The translations under genes and the position numbers were made by a program. A model generated the notes under the pieces. The model was not told the origin of the DNA, made no database searches, and saw nothing but the letters and a program-made list of their open reading frames with translations. Shown in pieces: positions 25,390-33,947 of a DNA stretch of 64,000 nucleotides. This DNA is from Halorubrum laminariae (GTDB lineage Archaea; Halobacteriota; Halobacteria; Halobacteriales; Haloferacaceae): the NCBI RefSeq assembly GCF_024494655.1, contig NZ_JANHDL010000004.1, positions 186,001-250,000 on the forward strand, in the 5' to 3' direction. Positions within the stretch are counted from its first letter, which is position 1. Each line of letters starts with the position of its first letter.

Positions 25390-25977
25390 TTACTTGTCGG
25401 CGTTGCTGTAGTCTTCTTCTTCAGGAAGCACCGGCTCCTCTGCTTCGACGCCTCCAATGGGGTAGCCTTTGTCGACCCACGGTCGGATGCCTGTGTAGAG
25501 CGCATACGCGCCTGCGTTGCCAGAGTTCTGTCGAGAGGCGGCCCGAAGGCCTGAGAGGTAATGCGGGCACATACAGTAGGTCACGATGCGCTCGTGGTCG
25601 CCGATGTCGTTCATGGGATCGTCCGCCGTTCCGTCAGGGGCAGGGCTACTTATCGCCCCTTTCATGTGGACTTGGTTGTACCGCTCGGCAGTACGGGCGT
25701 CGACAAATCGGGCCTTCCGGGTGTGATACCAATAATACGCGACGTCCAACGGGACTTGCTGAATCTCCGTCCCTTCGGAGTTGTAGTCGGTGAACTGGCT
25801 TTCATCGACTTCGCGCTCGGGAAGATCAATTGGGTCGGGTGCGAGCCCAGCCTCGGTCAGATTCGGATCGGGATCGCGAACATCCGCGGTGATGGCCTGA
25901 GTAGTGGCGTTGCTGGTACAGCCGGCGGTAACTGCGATCGCGCCAACTGCCGTTGTCAGGTACTGACGTCGCCTCAT
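25390..25977 (-). CDS. Rhodanese-like lipoprotein, Tat signal
   Basis: Start at ATG 25977 (MRRRQYLTTAVG). The first 22 residues are a twin-arginine signal with a lipobox ending in Cys ('AVTAGC'), typical of haloarchaeal Tat lipoproteins anchored outside the cell. The body has a rhodanese domain: 'ARFVDARTAERYNQVHMKGAI' as the first half and 'ERIVTYCMCPHYLSGLRAAS' as the active-site loop, with the cysteine of 'YCMC' in the catalytic position. Rhodaneses move sulfane sulfur or act as redox/phosphatase-like modules; the substrate is unknown. The gene is divergent from thyA. Confidence 0.75.
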   Translation of the reverse strand: MRRRQYLTTAVGAIAVTAGCTSNATTQAITADVRDPDPNLTEAGLAPDPIDLPEREVDESQFTDYNSEGTEIQQVPLDVAYYWYHTRKARFVDARTAERYNQVHMKGAISSPAPDGTADDPMNDIGDHERIVTYCMCPHYLSGLRAASRQNSGNAGAYALYTGIRPWVDKGYPIGGVEAEEPVLPEEEDYSNADK

Positions 25978-26109
25978 GCTCCTACTGAATATGTACTCTG
26001 ACATAAAGAGACCGGTCAGATGGTTCGGGCGAATAGTTGGAACGCGGTAAGGCTGTTTCAGGGGTGGAGACCCCATAACTTCATACAGACGGGGGGGGTG
26101 AGAGAGAGT

Positions 26110-27135
26110 ATGAAACAGTACCTCTCTGCTGTTGAGCGGGCATTAGCCGGTGGGACGTACAAGCCGAATCGGACGGGTGTCGATACGATCAGCCGATTCA
26201 ACGTTGGCTACCAGATAGATCTCGAGGAGGGATTCCCACTTCTCACGACGAAGAAGATGGATGGGTTTCGATGGCGGTCGATGATCCATGAGCTGCTCTG
26301 GTACCTCTCTGGCGAGGCCCACATCAGAGAGCTTCGCGAGAAAACCGGGATCTGGAATGAGTGGGCAGATGAAGACGGCAAACTCGACACGGCGTACGGT
26401 CGGTTCTGGCGGCGGTATCCTGTCCCGGAGCTCGAACAGCAACTACCGGGTGAATCGTGGCCCGATGACGCCCACCGCTGGGTGTCGACCGAAACGCAGG
26501 ATGGTGAGACAGTGCGGACCTTCGATCAGCTTCAGTACGTACTGGACACGCTGCGGGAATCACCGCACTCTCGACGACTGGTCGTCAGTGCGTGGCACCC
26601 GTCGAACGCGGCAGTATCGACGCTCCCGCCGTGCCACTACACCTTCGTCTTCAACGTCCAGGGCGATCGACTCAACCTCCATCTCACGCAGCGGTCTGGG
26701 GATATCGCTCTGGGGATCCCGTTCAACATCGCGGCGTACGCGCTACTCCTGAAGATCATCGCTCAGCGGACCGGCTTCGAGGTCGGCGAGTTCGGCCACA
26801 CGATCGTCGACGCCCACGTCTATTGTGGGGCCGGCGAACGCGGAGCGTGGTACGATGAAAATCTCGAGGCTCTCCAAGACCGCCTCGCGGCTGTCGATAA
26901 AGCCGACGGGTACCTCCAGGTCCGCGAGTGGGTCGAAGAGAACGCACCGGAGGAAGCAGAGGGAGACGACCAACTAGATCACGTGCCGGGGCTTCTCACC
27001 CAGCTGTCTCGGACGCCGATGTCGAGACCGAGCGTGTCCGTTCGCGATGTTCCCCTCGATGAGCTCACGTTCGACGATATCGAGCTTCACGACTACGAAT
27101 CCGAGTCGGGACTGTCGTTCGGAGTTGCTGAATAA
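26110..27135 (+). CDS. thyA: Thymidylate synthase ThyA
   Basis: A 341-residue protein starting at ATG 26110 (MKQYLSAVERALAGG). All the family landmarks are present: 'KPNRTGVDTISRF' (dUMP phosphate-binding arginine), 'FPLLTTKKM', 'ELLWYLSGEAHI', the catalytic cysteine at 175 in 'LPPCHYTFVF', 'TQRSGDIALGIPFNIAAYALL' split over residues ~194-215, and 'HTIVDAHVY'. The enzyme makes dTMP from dUMP with methylene-tetrahydrofolate. It is longer than bacterial ThyA (about 264 aa) because of a mid-protein insertion and a C-terminal acidic loop, as in other haloarchaeal versions. A replicon-borne copy would support nucleotide supply for its own replication. Confidence 0.95.
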   Translation: MKQYLSAVERALAGGTYKPNRTGVDTISRFNVGYQIDLEEGFPLLTTKKMDGFRWRSMIHELLWYLSGEAHIRELREKTGIWNEWADEDGKLDTAYGRFWRRYPVPELEQQLPGESWPDDAHRWVSTETQDGETVRTFDQLQYVLDTLRESPHSRRLVVSAWHPSNAAVSTLPPCHYTFVFNVQGDRLNLHLTQRSGDIALGIPFNIAAYALLLKIIAQRTGFEVGEFGHTIVDAHVYCGAGERGAWYDENLEALQDRLAAVDKADGYLQVREWVEENAPEEAEGDDQLDHVPGLLTQLSRTPMSRPSVSVRDVPLDELTFDDIELHDYESESGLSFGVAE

Positions 27136-27164
27136 CAGAGGGTCGATGTTGCGGCGGTTCTGCG

Positions 27165-27488
27165 TTAGACTGATGGGATGAGCGGGGTCGCTGCTGATTC
27201 TGTGAAGCGAATCATGGGCTCAGCGGTGCTGGCCTCGAACGGGAACACCGGAGTCACGACGATGGGGATTAGACCGGGGGCGAAGAAGTTCACAACACCC
27301 AGTCCTACTAGAGCAACCAATCCCAGCATCGTGAGATACACGGCGATGTCGATCAAACCACTGAGGATCGAGAGACCGACAGTGAGGATAGCGACCACCG
27401 CGATCGCGGTGAGGTACCATGACTGCGTGATGGTGCCGATCGCTCCATCAATAATCCCAAGCACGACCACCGCTTCTGCGCTCGTCAT
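27165..27488 (-). CDS. Small hydrophobic membrane protein (107 aa)
   Basis: A 107-residue protein with three close hydrophobic helices between residues 7 and 80 ('VVVLGIIDGAIG', 'YLTAIAVVAILTVGLSILSG', 'IAVYLTMLGLVALVGLGVV') and a polar C-terminal tail. No family recognised. It converges on thyA with a 29-base gap and ends the coding stretch before a 650-base gene-poor gap. Confidence 0.5.
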   Translation of the reverse strand: MTSAEAVVVLGIIDGAIGTITQSWYLTAIAVVAILTVGLSILSGLIDIAVYLTMLGLVALVGLGVVNFFAPGLIPIVVTPVFPFEASTAEPMIRFTESAATPLIPSV

Positions 27489-28141
27489 ATGCCCAGTCCT
27501 GCGGGGCAGTACATAGCAATTCCGCTCAGATTGACCGCGACACTTATTATCAAGGTATGTGAAGCGGTTGTTGTGGTTACCCTAGCCGGACACTCTGGCC
27601 TGCCCCAGACTGGTTCGGGTGGCCCCTCGAGTCGAATAGCAACATTGTGTTTGTCATGGCCGGCCCACTCGTCATGGGCCGGTAGCCTCCTCGCCTGTGG
27701 AGAATCTCTGAAAGCCAGTGAAGCCAACAATACCTCAACAGAACCACGCCCGGCGTAGTAATGCGATTACCGAGTCTCCCAGTCCACGCTCTGGTCGTTG
27801 TGAGCTGGCCGCCGTCTCCCCGGAGGTGGCCGGGTGGTAACGGGGTGATCTAGATGCTGTCTCGATGGGCAATTGGTGACGCCTACTGAGTCGGCGAAAC
27901 GGTTCCCCCTAGTCCTGCCTTTTGCTGTGTCCTGAATTTTCTCGTCTAGTCAGTGGTCGCGATACTCATAGTGGGACGTTGAGTTCCCAACATGGCAGCG
28001 GGGCACTCCCCGGCACGGATCTTGTCAATCGTTGGGCGTCCCACGTTGTAATGATTGACAAGACGGTGCTGTCGTATCCGAAGCGACACAATCTCCATAA
28101 ACGCCACACTTAACAATTGGTTCGGCAACCGTGTAGTTGGC
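27489..28141. other. Gene-poor gap with stable GC-rich hairpins
   Basis: I found no convincing gene here on either strand; the overlapping frames of 63-89 codons lack recognisable features. It holds a perfect hairpin at 27660-27682 (CCGGCCCA, 7-base loop, TGGGCCGG) and a second GC-rich inverted arrangement near 27808-27834 (GGCCGCC and GGTGGCC). A TATA-like TTATTATC lies at 27544-27551. An RNA gene is possible, but I see no match to RNase P, 7S or tRNA features. Confidence 0.3.
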
Positions 28142-28681
28142 ATGAAAGAATCCGCCGCCGCAGGTCGCGACCGTCGTGTTGTTGAGGATGGTGCTATGGT
28201 TGTCTCGAACCGGGTGTCGCCCGATGTTTCCGAGGAGGTTATCGATGGTCTGCTCGACGAGGGTGTCGTTGGTCTGGTCGATTACGGAACCGGACCGTCG
28301 CTCGATTCCGAGGCACTTTCCGTGGACAACGCTACCGGACGGGGCTCGCTGAACGATCTCCTTGAGTTCTCTCGCGTGGGCGGGTACCTGGTCGCTCACA
28401 AAGATGGACTCGATCGGATCGTCTCTGGCCGGGCTCGACCGGGCTCGCTTCGCTTCGAAAGGATCGAAATGTCTGATGGCTCCGAGAAGGTGCTCAAATG
28501 CGTCCAACTCGACGCCTACGCTGAAATCGGCGAAGATGAACTGGACGGGATTCACCAGATCTCCGGGAGGGAAGGGCTATCGCGACACACGTTCACCGAT
28601 CTGAATGATGAAGATGAAATCGAGCAGGTGGTTGCCGCTGTGACGATGCTGGAACGCGAAGGACGGCTCGTGTACCGATAA
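28142..28681 (+). CDS. Hypothetical acidic protein (179 aa)
   Basis: Start at ATG 28142 (MKESAAAGRDRRVVEDG); the frame is open further upstream but its composition there is basic and Cys-rich, so not coding. The protein is acidic, as expected for a haloarchaeon, with an alpha/beta N-terminal part ('EVIDGLLDEGVVGLVDYG') and a helical C-terminal part ('DEIEQVVAAVTMLEREGRL') that may be a small winged helix. The minus-strand frame over the same DNA is basic and Cys-rich and is judged a shadow. No family recognised. Confidence 0.55.
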   Translation: MKESAAAGRDRRVVEDGAMVVSNRVSPDVSEEVIDGLLDEGVVGLVDYGTGPSLDSEALSVDNATGRGSLNDLLEFSRVGGYLVAHKDGLDRIVSGRARPGSLRFERIEMSDGSEKVLKCVQLDAYAEIGEDELDGIHQISGREGLSRHTFTDLNDEDEIEQVVAAVTMLEREGRLVYR

Positions 28682-28714
28682 CGGAGGACCAAGGGTCCGA
28701 TTTTTGGCGAGTCG

Positions 28715-29494
28715 TCACCCGCTGATCCGACCTGTGGTGTAAAGGTTCGAGGCCTCACTTGCGGTGATGCCCTTTGAATACAGCCGAAGGTCGTCAATAT
28801 ACCCGTTCCACCAGTCGTTATTCCCGTCGCCCCGACATCCAATTCCAAGAGCATCCGAGTTCGTTGCGATGGTTCCAGTCAAGGGTTGTGAGCCTACCTC
28901 GACGCCATTTTTGAAGAGCCTCTGGATAGTTCCATCCCACGTGCCTATCCAGTGGGTCCAGACACGGAGCGGTATTGGTTCGGGCGAGTCCAGAGTAGAG
29001 TGTTCCCCATCTATGTACACCCGGAACGCCATTGAGTCGTCGCCGTCTACGAATTGATCCTTGACGAGCCCGTACGACTCTACTGTTTGGCCGTCAGTCC
29101 GCTTCGTGATGATGCGGCTATTTTCATCGTCCCGGCCGTCGAGATATGACCAGGTCGAGATCGTGATCGAGTTCGTAAACTGGAGCTCTGGTGCGTTCGG
29201 GACTACAACGCGGTCTGTGCTCCCATTGAAGATTTTCGCGTATCCCCCGGTAGGGGCTGAGGTGTAGCCCGAACTAGTGTAGTCGGATCCGTGGTTTGTC
29301 CCCCACGAGTCTGAGAGGTCTTGTTCGAAATTCCATCGCGCTACTCCACTCTCCGGTGGGTCCATCTGAGACACGAGGGCTCCGTCGACGATCTCCACGT
29401 TGGTTCGCTCCCCAGCTTGCCAGTCCAGTTCTTCACTCCAAGAGACATTCTGGTTGGTCCGTCGATCGCTCACAAAACGGGAGGAGTTAGTCAT
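28715..29494 (-). CDS. LamG-fold protein with shared N-terminal docking module
   Basis: Start at ATG 29494 (MTNSSRFVSDRR). Residues 1-45 carry the shared module: 'RFVSDRRTNQNVSW', 'SEELDWQAGERTNVEI' and 'DGALVSQ'. A LamG/concanavalin fold follows: 'VARWNFEQDLSDSW', 'YAKIFNGSTDRVVV', 'SITISTWSYLDG', 'WTHWIGTWDGTIQRLFKNG' and 'GYIDDLRLYSKGI', the last being the typical closing strand. It binds a ligand or surface by analogy with the fold. No signal peptide. The ATG lies inside the end of the upstream gene (8-base overlap), so it is translated together with the second module protein at 29487-30032. Confidence 0.8.
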   Translation of the reverse strand: MTNSSRFVSDRRTNQNVSWSEELDWQAGERTNVEIVDGALVSQMDPPESGVARWNFEQDLSDSWGTNHGSDYTSSGYTSAPTGGYAKIFNGSTDRVVVPNAPELQFTNSITISTWSYLDGRDDENSRIITKRTDGQTVESYGLVKDQFVDGDDSMAFRVYIDGEHSTLDSPEPIPLRVWTHWIGTWDGTIQRLFKNGVEVGSQPLTGTIATNSDALGIGCRGDGNNDWWNGYIDDLRLYSKGITASEASNLYTTGRISG

Positions 29495-30032
29495 AAAGCG
29501 CGACGGACGCATCCGCATTCATCGCATTGGGGCCGAACGGTGTCGTCGGGGCGTGGTAGCCCTTGATGAACAGCACCCAGTCGGTCCCGGCGGTTACAGT
29601 TCCTGTAACAGATGTCGATTTTGTGGTCCCGGCTGACGTGGAGCCGCCGAAAGTCACACTTGTTGAGAGGGTGTCAGTGGTTAAGCCATCAGCATCCTTC
29701 ATCCGTAGGCCCATCTCGACTTTTACGCTCTCATCACCATTGTGGCCACCATTCTGTGTGACCTCCATTTCGATCCTGAACTCACTACTCGTCGGTGCGG
29801 CCTCCTCGATAGACCACTCACCTTCGTAGCTAGTATAAGTGATGTCTGTCCAGGCGTGAGAGATTCCGTCTGCTGGAACCTCGCTCGTTTCGATCACCGG
29901 AACTCTCCCGACAAGTTCGCCGTTTCCGATGTCGAGGTTCGAGCCCTCACCGGCATTCCAATCTTCATCGTCGCTCCAAGAGGAACGCGAAGGGTCGCGA
30001 GAGTCGCTAATGAAATACGGCACGTCGCTCAT
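29487..30032 (-). CDS. Beta-rich protein with shared N-terminal docking module (181 aa)
   Basis: Start at ATG 30032 (MSDVPYFISDSRD). The module is clear: 'YFISDSRDPSRSSW', 'SDDEDWNAGEGSNLDI' and 'GELVGRVP'. The remaining ~135 residues are Ser/Thr/Gly-rich and strand-rich ('WTDITYTSYEGEWSIEE', 'EFRIEMEVTQNGG', 'STSVTGTVTAGTDWVLFIKG'), an all-beta jelly-roll-like head with no family that I can name. It overlaps the LamG gene downstream by 8 bases, so two different heads on the same module are made from one transcript. No signal peptide or anchor. Confidence 0.7.
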   Translation of the reverse strand: MSDVPYFISDSRDPSRSSWSDDEDWNAGEGSNLDIGNGELVGRVPVIETSEVPADGISHAWTDITYTSYEGEWSIEEAAPTSSEFRIEMEVTQNGGHNGDESVKVEMGLRMKDADGLTTDTLSTSVTFGGSTSAGTTKSTSVTGTVTAGTDWVLFIKGYHAPTTPFGPNAMNADASVALYD

Positions 30033-30106
30033 GCTACTGCTCTCTTCGCATGATAGCATAAATGACCCGGTGAGGTGGCTGAATCACCGGATCAGCCGAA
30101 CAGGGC

Positions 30107-30571
30107 TTACCGAGAGCCGATGAGGAGGTCGTTGAGACTGTCCCCGAGGCGTTTCGTTCCACTGCTTAGTCCGTCCGACGTGTCCTGTTCTTCGGTGAGC
30201 TCCCCTGGGAGAACATCCTCGACGTCGACGTCGACTCCCGAAACCTCTCCACTGTCGGGTGTGGTGTCCGAGTGTTCAGATGGTAGCTGGAGGAGGTCCT
30301 CGGAGACGTGGTCGACTGCGTACTCCTCGAAGACGAAGTAGTCGGGTCCATTCGCATCGGCGAAGGCAGCAGTAGTAACTGTCCCACGCACCTCGTACGT
30401 TCCCGGCGCGTCCGGGATAGATAACGCATCGTCGACGCCGGTCAGCCGAAGCGGGCGATCCTTGAACGGTCGGTCAACAGCAAGATTGCCGTTCGAAGAC
30501 CTGAGAACGCGGACTCTTACGCGATCGCCTTTCTCCGGGGGCGTGTGTCCGTCGAGTAGCGTGTGGTCCAT
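30107..30571 (-). CDS. Hypothetical protein with OB-like barrel (154 aa)
   Basis: Start at ATG 30571 (MDHTLLDGHTPPEKG); an upstream TTG is less likely. Residues 15-100 look like a beta-barrel: 'GDRVRVRVLRSSNGNLAV', 'RPLRLTGVDD', 'GTYEVRGTVTTAAF', 'YFVFEEYAVDHV'. The rest is a disordered acidic tail. An OB-fold nucleic-acid-binding role would fit its place next to the origin region and PAN gene, but the two-module surface genes lie on its other side. Function unknown. Confidence 0.5.
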   Translation of the reverse strand: MDHTLLDGHTPPEKGDRVRVRVLRSSNGNLAVDRPFKDRPLRLTGVDDALSIPDAPGTYEVRGTVTTAAFADANGPDYFVFEEYAVDHVSEDLLQLPSEHSDTTPDSGEVSGVDVDVEDVLPGELTEEQDTSDGLSSGTKRLGDSLNDLLIGSR

Positions 30572-30696
30572 ACCGCAGGTAAGTTGACCCGTGTATATCA
30601 ACGTGACTCTGGTCGGCCAGTTAGATCGGTTAGAATCGTGTTAACTGTTGTCACCCCCAACACCTTCTTATGGAGATACCATCTGAGGACGGAGTG

Positions 30697-31914
30697 ATGA
30701 CTGAAACCACCGACCGCAGCGACATGCCAGGCCCCGACCACACGGAAGAAGAGACGGCCGAAGACCTTCGCGAGCGCGTCGAGGTCCTAGAAACCCAGAA
30801 CCGGGAGATGGAGAACAAGCTCCTGGACGCGGCCGCTGAGAAGAACCGGGCCGAACAGCAGCTCGACCGAGTGACGCGCGAGAATACGAAGCTCAAGAAG
30901 TCGCCGCTGTTCATCGCGACGGTTCAGGAACTCACCGAAGATGAGGTGATTGTCAAGCAGCACGGGAACAACCAGGAAGCCCTCACGGACGTGACCGAGG
31001 AGATGCTGGAGGATCTCGAGGCCGGCGACCGGGTGACGGTGAACAACAACCTCGCAGTGACTGGGAAGTTGGACAAAGAGACCGACGCCCGCGCACAGGC
31101 GATGCAGGTCGAGGAATCTCCGAGTGTGTCCTACACGGACATCGGCGGTATCGACGACCAGATCGAAGAGGTCCGCGAAACCATCGAGATGCCGTTGGAG
31201 AGTCCGGAGGTGTTCGACTCGGTCGGGATCGACCCGCCGAGTGGCGTGCTTCTCCATGGTCCGCCGGGGACGGGGAAGACGATGCTCGCGAAGGCGGTCG
31301 CCAACGAGACCGACGCGACGTTCATCCGGATGGCTGCCTCCGAACTCGTCCACAAGTTCATCGGCGAGGGCTCCAAACTCGTCCGCGACCTCTTCGAGGT
31401 TGCGCGAGAGAACGGACCGTCGGTGCTGTTCATCGACGAGATCGACGCGATCGCCTCCAAGCGGACGGACTCGAAGACGTCGGGCGATGCGGAAGTCCAG
31501 CGGACGCTCATGCAGCTGCTCGCGGAGTTGGACGGGTTCGATGACCGCGGTGATGTCCGGATCATCGCCGCGACGAACCGTCTCGACATGCTCGACGACG
31601 CGATCCTCCGCCCCGGTCGGTTCGACCGGCTGATGGAGGTCCCGGCTGCCGGCGAAGAAGGTCGCGAGGACATCTTCGATATCCACACGCGGGAGATGAA
31701 CGTCGACGACGATGTCGACACGGGCGAACTCGCCACGGCTGTCGGCTCCATCACTGGCGCGGAGATTCGGGCTGTCTGTACGGAAGCCGGGATGAACGCG
31801 ATCCGCAACGGCCGTGAGACCGTGGAGATGTGCGACTTCCGCGATGCGTACGCGGAGCTGGACGACGGCGAGGAAGAGACGGTCGCGATGAGCGGCCCGA
31901 CGGCCTTCGCGTAG
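30697..31914 (+). CDS. pan: PAN-like proteasome-activating AAA ATPase
   Basis: A 405-residue protein from ATG 30697, which has a GAGG motif about 8 bases upstream; an in-frame ATG at 30670 is the alternative. The order is complete for PAN/Rpt: an N-terminal coiled coil ('LRERVEVLETQNREMENKL'), an OB domain, then the AAA module with 'GPPGTGKT', 'VLFIDEIDAI' and 'NRLDMLDDAILRPGRFDR' and the C-terminal helical domain. PAN unfolds proteins and feeds them to the 20S proteasome. The C-terminus is Ala-Phe-Ala rather than the standard hydrophobic-Tyr-X, so 20S docking may be altered. A plasmid-type extra copy next to an origin is unusual. Confidence 0.88.
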   Translation: MTETTDRSDMPGPDHTEEETAEDLRERVEVLETQNREMENKLLDAAAEKNRAEQQLDRVTRENTKLKKSPLFIATVQELTEDEVIVKQHGNNQEALTDVTEEMLEDLEAGDRVTVNNNLAVTGKLDKETDARAQAMQVEESPSVSYTDIGGIDDQIEEVRETIEMPLESPEVFDSVGIDPPSGVLLHGPPGTGKTMLAKAVANETDATFIRMAASELVHKFIGEGSKLVRDLFEVARENGPSVLFIDEIDAIASKRTDSKTSGDAEVQRTLMQLLAELDGFDDRGDVRIIAATNRLDMLDDAILRPGRFDRLMEVPAAGEEGREDIFDIHTREMNVDDDVDTGELATAVGSITGAEIRAVCTEAGMNAIRNGRETVEMCDFRDAYAELDDGEEETVAMSGPTAFA

Positions 31915-31951
31915 GGACACGCGGTTCTACTCTGGCGGTTCTGTCTCCCCC

Positions 31952-32448
31952 ACACCGTTTTTCCAGTGTTCTTGTCTCACCGTACACACCGTATTTCGAG
32001 TGCTATCCTCGATTAGTCGGGAACCCTCCCACACCGTTTTTCCAGTGTTCTCGCGATATCGGTGGACACTCCAAACGAAGCGAACGGTAGTCTGATCCCG
32101 ATCTCATAGGGACAGCGCCACTGTCGTATTGATTACCCTCCCACACCGTTTTTCCAGTGTTCTCAAACAAAGGGTATCTTCTACTGTATGCCACTCACTC
32201 AATAACTATATTATATATTTTATTGTATAGGCAATATAATAATAGAGAGATAGACAGACGTAGCGGGTATTGTCTGCGTAGATTTCCCTTAAGATCGTCT
32301 TATTTATAACAGGAGACGGGGTGTCTTCAACTCGTCTGAAAACCGCGATACGACGAAGAACATTGGAAAAACGGTGTGGGGGTGTGGGTGATCGACCTCT
32401 GAACTGGACGGGGGCACGGTCGACTCGAGTAAGAACACTGGAAAACCG
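31952..32448. other. Predicted replication origin 1 (ORB-like repeats around an AT-rich core)
   Basis: On the plus strand ACACCGTTTTTCCAGTGTT occurs at 31952, 32031 and 32143 with a degenerate copy at 31986. On the other side it occurs inverted at 32358 and, partly, at 32433. Between them lies an AT-rich tract at 32201-32255 (ATATTATATATTTTATTG) that could be the unwinding element. The inverted arms face each other, as in archaeal Orc1 origins, and the CACTGGAAA core followed by a G-run resembles haloarchaeal ORBs as I remember them. The orc1 gene starts its 3' end at 32460. No coding frame of note is present. Confidence 0.75.
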
Positions 32449-32459
32449 CAGGGGGAGGG

Positions 32460-33791
32460 TTACCCCTCCGCGTTTGGTCTAATGCGAATCGTGACCCAGT
32501 TGATGTCGTTCATCGTGTCAAACGCCTCTTTCACGGTCTCTTTAGACAGATCCTCAGAGAACTGGTACTCATTATACCGGCCCCCTTTCCTCCCCTCATT
32601 ATTCGTGAGCTCCTCAACGAACCCAAACATACTAAGCCGGCTTAGATGGTTATGGAACCCACGCAGCGTCAATGGCTCTGTGTTCGTCCCTTCCGCGAAT
32701 TTCTGATACGCTTCGTGGAATGTTTTGGTTCGGATCGGCGTCTGACCGAGACGTTCCGCTTCGGCTAGTGCGCCGAGGGCGATCAGTTTGTGGTTGTCCT
32801 GATGAGTGATTGAAGACACCATGTCGCCCTGCTGGAGGTCTTCATGCGCCTCGCGAATGTACGTGTCTTTGAGCTCTGTCGCTCCTTCGTCCTCGGCGAT
32901 CTCGGCGGCTCGTTTTATGATATCGATTGCTTTCCGGGCACTCCCAGAGGAATCACGACGGGCTAAAGCAGAGGCTAGCCTGAGGTTCTCTTCAGAATAC
33001 GATCCATCGACAAGCCCCACCTCACATCTGGCCGCGAGAATATCTCCCAGCTCTTGGGCCTCGTATGCCGGGAATCTGATTTCGCGTTCGCACAGCGTGT
33101 CCTGAACCTTCGGAGAGAGGTTTTTCCGAAACGTGTAGTCGTTGCTGATCCCGATCACGCCTATCCGGGCGTTGTGGATGTCTCCGTTTGAACGGGACCG
33201 GGGCAGCTCATAGAGTATGGTATCATCACTACCGATGGCGTCAACCTCGTCAAGGATGACGAGGAACGTCCCGCCAACACGGTCGATCTCCTCATAGAGC
33301 ATATTGTAGACCGCCTGTGGGGCGTATCCCGTTGTGGCGATCTTATCTTCCTGATGTCTCATCTCGTTCACCATCGCGATCGCGACCTGGTATGACGAGT
33401 TGGTGTCGCTCTTCGTTGGTAGATTCTGGCAGTTTAACTGGATGATGGTGAGGTCGACATCGTCGTCTTCGGTGACCTCGTGGGGGAGAACAACCGTGTC
33501 GCTTACAATTGAGAATTCGTTCGCGACGAGAGTGTGGTCGTCCTTCTGCTCTTTGATGTCTGAAATGAGCTGATCGGTGAGCCGCTTCGTCACTGCCGTC
33601 TTACCGACACCCGTGTCACCGTAGAGAAAGGCGTTCTTCGGAGGGCGACCTTTGTAGATGGGCCTGAGCACCTTCACGTACTCATTCATCATTTCGTCCC
33701 GACAGAGAATCTCGTCCGGCGTATAATCCTCCTCGAACACCTCCGCGTTCTCGATGATTTCTGATTTCGAGTCGAATACGGAATCGGTCAT
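32460..33791 (-). CDS. orc1: Orc1/Cdc6 replication initiator 1
   Basis: A 443-residue protein from ATG 33791 (MTDSVFDSKSEIIENAEVF); a GTG at 33893 would add 34 residues. Typical features: 'FEEDYTPDEILCRDEMM' before the AAA+ domain, Walker A 'YGDTGVGKTAV', Walker B 'FLVILDEVDAIGSD', 'IGISNDYTF' as sensor 1, 'DILAARCEVGL' and 'GSARKAIDII' as sensor 2 region, then a C-terminal winged helix. Orc1/Cdc6 binds ORB repeats and loads MCM. It sits between two arrays of the same repeat family, so it is probably their specific initiator. Confidence 0.93.
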   Translation of the reverse strand: MTDSVFDSKSEIIENAEVFEEDYTPDEILCRDEMMNEYVKVLRPIYKGRPPKNAFLYGDTGVGKTAVTKRLTDQLISDIKEQKDDHTLVANEFSIVSDTVVLPHEVTEDDDVDLTIIQLNCQNLPTKSDTNSSYQVAIAMVNEMRHQEDKIATTGYAPQAVYNMLYEEIDRVGGTFLVILDEVDAIGSDDTILYELPRSRSNGDIHNARIGVIGISNDYTFRKNLSPKVQDTLCEREIRFPAYEAQELGDILAARCEVGLVDGSYSEENLRLASALARRDSSGSARKAIDIIKRAAEIAEDEGATELKDTYIREAHEDLQQGDMVSSITHQDNHKLIALGALAEAERLGQTPIRTKTFHEAYQKFAEGTNTEPLTLRGFHNHLSRLSMFGFVEELTNNEGRKGGRYNEYQFSEDLSKETVKEAFDTMNDINWVTIRIRPNAEG

Positions 33792-33947
33792 GCGAGATTC
33801 GTCAACCCCACTCGACTTAGTAGTTTCCACTGTTTCCCACGTTTCATGTGCTTGGTGGAACGTTCTGAGAGACAGTTGAGATACATCAATCACTCACGAC
33901 GAGAATGGGTCGTGGCATAGAGGTGGGTAGTACAATGGATTCGTTGA

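Noticed and set aside
27485..27758. Overlapping frames on both strands (81 and 89 codons)
   Set aside because: Neither has acidic composition, a domain or a promoter in the right place; the DNA holds hairpins instead.
28025..28555. Minus-strand frame of 176 codons
   Set aside because: Basic and Cys-rich composition; the plus-strand frame at 28142-28681 is acidic and has a good start, so this is a shadow.
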